A stretch of 64,000 nt of DNA. It comes from Monarcha castaneiventris obscurior (lineage: Eukaryota > Chordata > Aves > Passeriformes > Monarchidae). Made by a program: the position numbers and the translations under genes. Within the stretch, counting starts at the first letter, position 1; the number at the start of each line of letters is the position of its first letter. Shown here one piece after another: positions 60,241-64,000 of the stretch. The stretch is taken from contig JAMPIT010000476.1 in the NCBI GenBank assembly GCA_026261815.1, positions 4,305,501 to 4,369,500 on the forward strand, in the 5' to 3' direction. The notes under the pieces are model-generated. The model made no database searches and was not told where the DNA came from. It worked only from the letters and a program-made list of their open reading frames with translations.

Positions 60241-63200
60241 CTCACTTGGGTCCCCTCTGCACTTGTGTCCCCCAGTGACACACTGGGGCTTTCCCCCCTC
60301 CTCAGATGTCAGCCTGAGAGGTGAAATGATGGCTTTAGCTTTCCTTTGCCCACTGACCTGCGGGTGTCACAGGTCCTGGGCACACCAGGGCTGCACCACA
60401 CAGGTACATCCCTTCTTCAGCCTTGCACAGCTCCTGTCCAGGTGTCTCCTCAGCAGACCTGCAGTGGTTACACAGCTGTTCAATGTTGTCAGCTCCAGAT
60501 CACTCTGCAAAACTTGCACATTACCACTGCCACTTCCTCTCCTACAGGAACTGACAGGCTGATGCCAAAAAACACACCAAGAAACCACCATTCTGTGGTA
60601 CATAACACCTTTACAGCAGGTCCCCCAGCAAGGGCTGACAAAGTACAGCAGTGAAGGTGACAGGCCATCCCTCCGAGGACTTCTCTATGTGTGTGGCCAA
60701 GGCTGGATGGTAAACCTCAATGAAAAGCTACACCTCAGCAGAAGCAGACCTGGAGCACTGCTGGCCTCTCAGGCAGGGCGAGATGACTACACTTGCTCCT
60801 TGGCTCCAGCACAGAGCTGGAGAGTCACCTGCTGTTGCCCAAGCCAGGTGACACCCCAGAGCCTCTCCACACAGTCACACAGGTCAGGATAGAAAAAAAT
60901 ATCTGTCATTAAACTCTTTGCTGGAGTAAGTGGTTAACAGTCCAAAACAGTCATACCCTTTACCAGGGCTGCTGCCTGCAGTCTCAACACTGCTTCTCAT
61001 AAAGTCCTGAAACACCTACATAAGACCGCCCAAAACACTGACATCTGCCAAAATACATATATTTTTCAGAAAGAACACAGCTCCTGTTACTATTTGCTTT
61101 GTGTGTTAGGAAAAAAACCCCATAACACCAAATCTCTAAGAGTCCTCAAATCCCAGGAGGGCACAGGGCTCTGCTTTTAAATTTCCAGCATGTGCGAGGA
61201 ACACAGCTGAGCGAGGAAAACACTTCTGGGGGTGAAAATCGGTCAGCCAAAAAAGTCAGTGCGCCGGGGAGCACCACTGTGATGTTTCTTCCTTCCCGTG
61301 CCATCCAGGGAAGCACGTGCCGGCACAGGCGCCGGGCACACCGCGGGACACAAGGGCTGGCTCTCCCCAGGCTGCTGCTGCAACCGTTCTGCCGAGCTGA
61401 AAATAATCCAGTAGGACACAGAAAAATTATCCAGAACAAATATTTACAAATCACACCCCAGCGCACTTGGTAGTTGCACATGAAGAAGCGGACAGTCACA
61501 CGGCGTTGACTGCTTTTTCCAGATGCTAAATCGTGTTTTAAACTATAGCAACAAAAAAGTGTCGGAACTTCCCTGCTGCTCCTCTTCCAGGTTAAGCAAC
61601 AGCTGTGGTCAGGGTCAGGGCGTTGTGCAGTGGGAGGGAGGTGAGCCAGAGCTGGCGGACACAGCCTGGCATGGAGCGAGCTCTTGCAACGCCCCGTCTC
61701 CCACCACCAAACCCCATTCCCATGGGTGCCACCAACGCCCACCATGCAAGCCCAGACCTCCCAGAAGGCTTTTGGTGCATCCTGGCAGGGCATCACTTGC
61801 ATTTGACACCTCTCCCATAGCAGTGAGGGTGCACATGATCTGAGAAAGGCCCAGACCTGCAAAAGAAAGATGCCAGTGCTTTGAGAGCCCAGTCCTAGGT
61901 TGCCTGGCAGAAATCGGTCTGTCCCAGTGCGTGTGGATGAGGGAGGCTCTCTGGGGCCATTGCATGCAACCTGGTACACCCCGGCCCCAAGACATTCTTG
62001 CTCCACCCAGCCCTCATTTCCTTCTCCTCCCTTCCAGGCAACAGGACGGTGTGCCAAGGGCACTTGGCTTGGTGCACTCCCTGCTGATGCCTGCTGATGT
62101 GGGGCTGGTCCTCTGCTTCCCCCACCAGCACATGAGCCTCCCCACCACCCCAGTCCCCTCCACTGACACCCTCATTCATGTGCTGAGACAAGTTCCTCCA
62201 TGGGCTCCAAAAGGTGATGCTCAGGATGTGCCTCTTTCAAACAGCCAGGCCATCACTGCAAGTTTACAGCTGAACCTGTGCAGACAATACACAGCCAAAA
62301 CACAGCCTTCAGATGTTTGTCTCCCCCAGCTCTCCCATGGTGCACCCCCATTTCACCACCAACCAGATCCTCTCCATGGCTTTTGGCACTGTTTCTGCAC
62401 TCCAGATTACTACCCCAGAGTTTGCCCTCTCCTGAGCTACCCCCCTTCCTCCTGCCTGGAATGATCCAGTGCCTGCTCTGTGCCACCATGTGTGGTCTTG
62501 TGTCCCCCCTTCCAGCAAAGGGCTTGGGCCATAAATGCATCTGCACCTGGCCAGGCCGTGCACAGGATCTGAGATATCCACCAAGACCTGTGTGCTTTGG
62601 GAGCAGCCTGGGCTGCTGTAAGGGCTTCCCTTCACCCCAGCTCTTTGCTCCACCAGCTGCCACCCCTCCATCCCTCACTCTCAGGTCAGGAGAGCACAAG
62701 GATGCTGGCTGCTCCAGCACAGCATTCCCATTTCTGCCTCCAGCATCCTGTATCCTAGGGACCATGGCCATGGGCCCATTTCTCAAAATTTCTTCTTCAC
62801 CTTCCTGCCTCAAACGAACTGCTTAGCTCTCCTCTTTCCTTCATCTCTCCACCTTCTGACTCCCCAGCACCAAGCCCAAGGTGCTTGGAATCCCACACAT
62901 CCCTGTCCCTGCACCATGGTCCTCCCAGGAGCACAGACAGCTTCAGGCTACCACAGCCTCAATCTTCCCCCCCTGAGTACCCCAACACCACCGTGTCCAT
63001 CCAACACAGCCCCGAGATCAGAAACAGGCACCAGCCTGGTCCTTTCTTGCTGTGCAGAGGTGAGGACTGAGTACTGGAGAGGGCTGTCAGATCCAGGAGT
63101 GCTGCAGGAGGTGAGCAGGTCCTTCTCCTGCAGCCTGGGAAAGGATGCAGCCGAAACAACAGCAGGGCTGCAAAAACTGCAGAAGGGCTGGATGCTGGGA

Positions 63201-63355
63201 AGGACGTGCCAGTCCACCAGCTCTGCCCTGGAAGTGGCAGCTGGATAAATAATACAAGAGAACCCCCAGAGCAGAAACCCATGCTGCTGTTTCCTGCTAG
63301 AAAAAACTGCCCCAGTCATGCCAGAGCAGCCCCTGCTGAGAGACGACTCAGGGGA
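60241..63355. other. intergenic region between MTA1 and the next minus-strand gene
   Basis: This is moderately GC-rich, mostly unique-looking sequence. I see no exon with family resemblance and no clear transposon. A CpG-richer patch at about 61255-61370 contains gcacgtgccggcac, with a CACGTG E-box. Minus-strand open frames of 305 residues (61146-62063) and 186 residues (62253-62813) match nothing I recognise and look like chance openings. Confidence 0.6.
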
Positions 63356-63359
63356 CGGG

Positions 63360-64000
63360 TGTGTGCTTTCATGTCCAGTTTTATTAGTGTTGCATTAGTA
63401 CCATAAAATAGTTGACGAGGTCGAGCACGTTGCAGTTTGTTCCAAAAAAAAGGCTATTTACATTTAATCTGTCTTCATAAAAAACAACCCTAGAACCCAA
63501 ACAATACAACAATGAAACAGATGGACAACTCGGGAATCTACAAAGTGGTAACATCCCCTCACACGCCGCGGTCCAGACAAGCCTGGTGGCACGCAGCCCC
63601 AGAATTCAGGCGCTTACCCATGCCTGGGGCACGTCCACAGCTGGGCAGGCAATGCTCCGGCCACTGTCCAGCCAAGACTCCAACCAGCAGCTGACTGGAT
63701 GTGGCCCCAGAACAGTGCTCTTCCTTAAGGAAACCAGCGACCTGCTGCTTTGCAAGTTGGCATGTCCCCTTCTGCCCCAGTCTGTCCCAAAGCACCAGAG
63801 TGATCCTTCCTGCAGGAGCCGGCCCTGCCAGGAACAACTCCCATGAGAACATCACTGAAGAGGCTCCAAGAAGCCTCCACGAGATGCTGCTGCTCATTTC
63901 TGGCCTTCTCCTGCCAGGTTAAGCCCAGAGGGAGTGTCACATTAAAATGCCACTACTCAAATATCTGCTGAGATCAAGACTCCCCCCCTCCCGCCCCACC
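63360..64000 (-). other. probable 3' UTR end of the upstream neighbour gene (PACS2 by gene order)
   Basis: On the minus strand, a polyadenylation signal AATAAA lies at 63384-63379, in the context ACACTAATAAAACTGG. Upstream of it is AT-richer sequence without coding resemblance, extending to the window edge. In human the gene 5' of MTA1 in the same orientation is PACS2, with the small TEX22 between. A PACS2 3' UTR is therefore an inference from synteny, not recognised from the sequence. Confidence 0.4.
63379..63384 (-). terminator. polyadenylation signal AATAAA (minus strand)
   Basis: TTTATT on the plus strand reads AATAAA on the minus strand. Cleavage would be expected about 10-30 bases further, near 63350-63370. 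I see no clear GT-rich downstream element, so confidence is moderate. Confidence 0.4.

Noticed and set aside
59529..60562. His-Thr-rich open frames of 156-249 residues
   Set aside because: Direct translation of the degenerate CA-rich tandem tract; low complexity and no start context or splice evidence.
61146..62063. Minus-strand open frame of 305 residues
   Set aside because: No recognisable domain, odd composition (Trp/Cys-rich patches next to poly-basic stretches) and overlapping open frames in other phases. Most likely chance opening in intergenic GC-rich DNA.
62253..62826. Opposed open frames of 186 and 182 residues
   Set aside because: They are antisense to each other over the same bases and neither resembles a known protein.
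1..64000. CRISPR arrays, phage genes, operons, integrons
   Set aside because: None present. The window is a eukaryotic intron-rich gene; short repeats seen are CA tracts, CR1 fragments and simple repeats.

Overview
The window is vertebrate nuclear DNA, almost certainly from a bird. Small coding exons (28-190 bases) with AG/GT splice boundaries sit in kilobase introns. There are a few decayed CR1 LINE relics and very little other repeat, and one CpG island marks a promoter. I cannot name the species; a crocodilian or turtle is less likely given the low repeat density.

One gene fills about 59 kb on the minus strand: MTA1, the metastasis-associated scaffold subunit of the NuRD nucleosome-remodelling and deacetylase complex. 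I placed 17 coding exons by joining AG acceptors to GT donors with matching phase. They run from the start codon at 59169 down to 2599 and give 1,762 coding bases, or 587 complete residues plus one base. All phases agree and no internal stop appears. The exons cover the BAH domain (exons 1-6), ELM2 (6-9), SANT (9-10), the basic helix after SANT (11), the GATA-type zinc finger (12-13), the first RBBP4/7-binding region (14-15), a Pro/Ser linker (16) and the start of the basic C-terminal segment (17). The last roughly 110 residues and the 3' UTR must lie beyond position 1.

Layout, left to right: 1-2598, intron 17 (partial); 2599-8882, exons 17-12, closely spaced; 8883-21877, two long introns around the tiny exon 11, with an octamer/homeobox-type block near 11.4 kb and a CR1 3' end near 15.9 kb; 21878-28645, exons 10-6; 28646-33905, intron 5 with an antisense CR1 relic; 33906-34263, exons 5 and 4; 34264-44261, introns 3 and 2 with exons 3 and 2; 44262-59141, the 14.9-kb intron 1, with a CpG-rich patch, a 40-bp direct repeat and a sense CR1 relic; 59142-59169, exon 1 in a CpG island; about 59505-60240, a degenerate CA-rich tandem tract; 60240-63355, intergenic; about 63360-64000, the probable 3' UTR end of another minus-strand gene, PACS2 if mammalian gene order holds.

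The protein-level surprise is modest: the BAH loop lacks the roughly 17 residues of human MTA1 that follow the ADKHA motif. The joined reading frame is still perfect, and every downstream landmark (zinc-finger cysteines, inositol-phosphate contact residues) is offset by exactly 17. I saw no prokaryotic, viral-replication or defence system. The remaining interest is in non-coding sequence.
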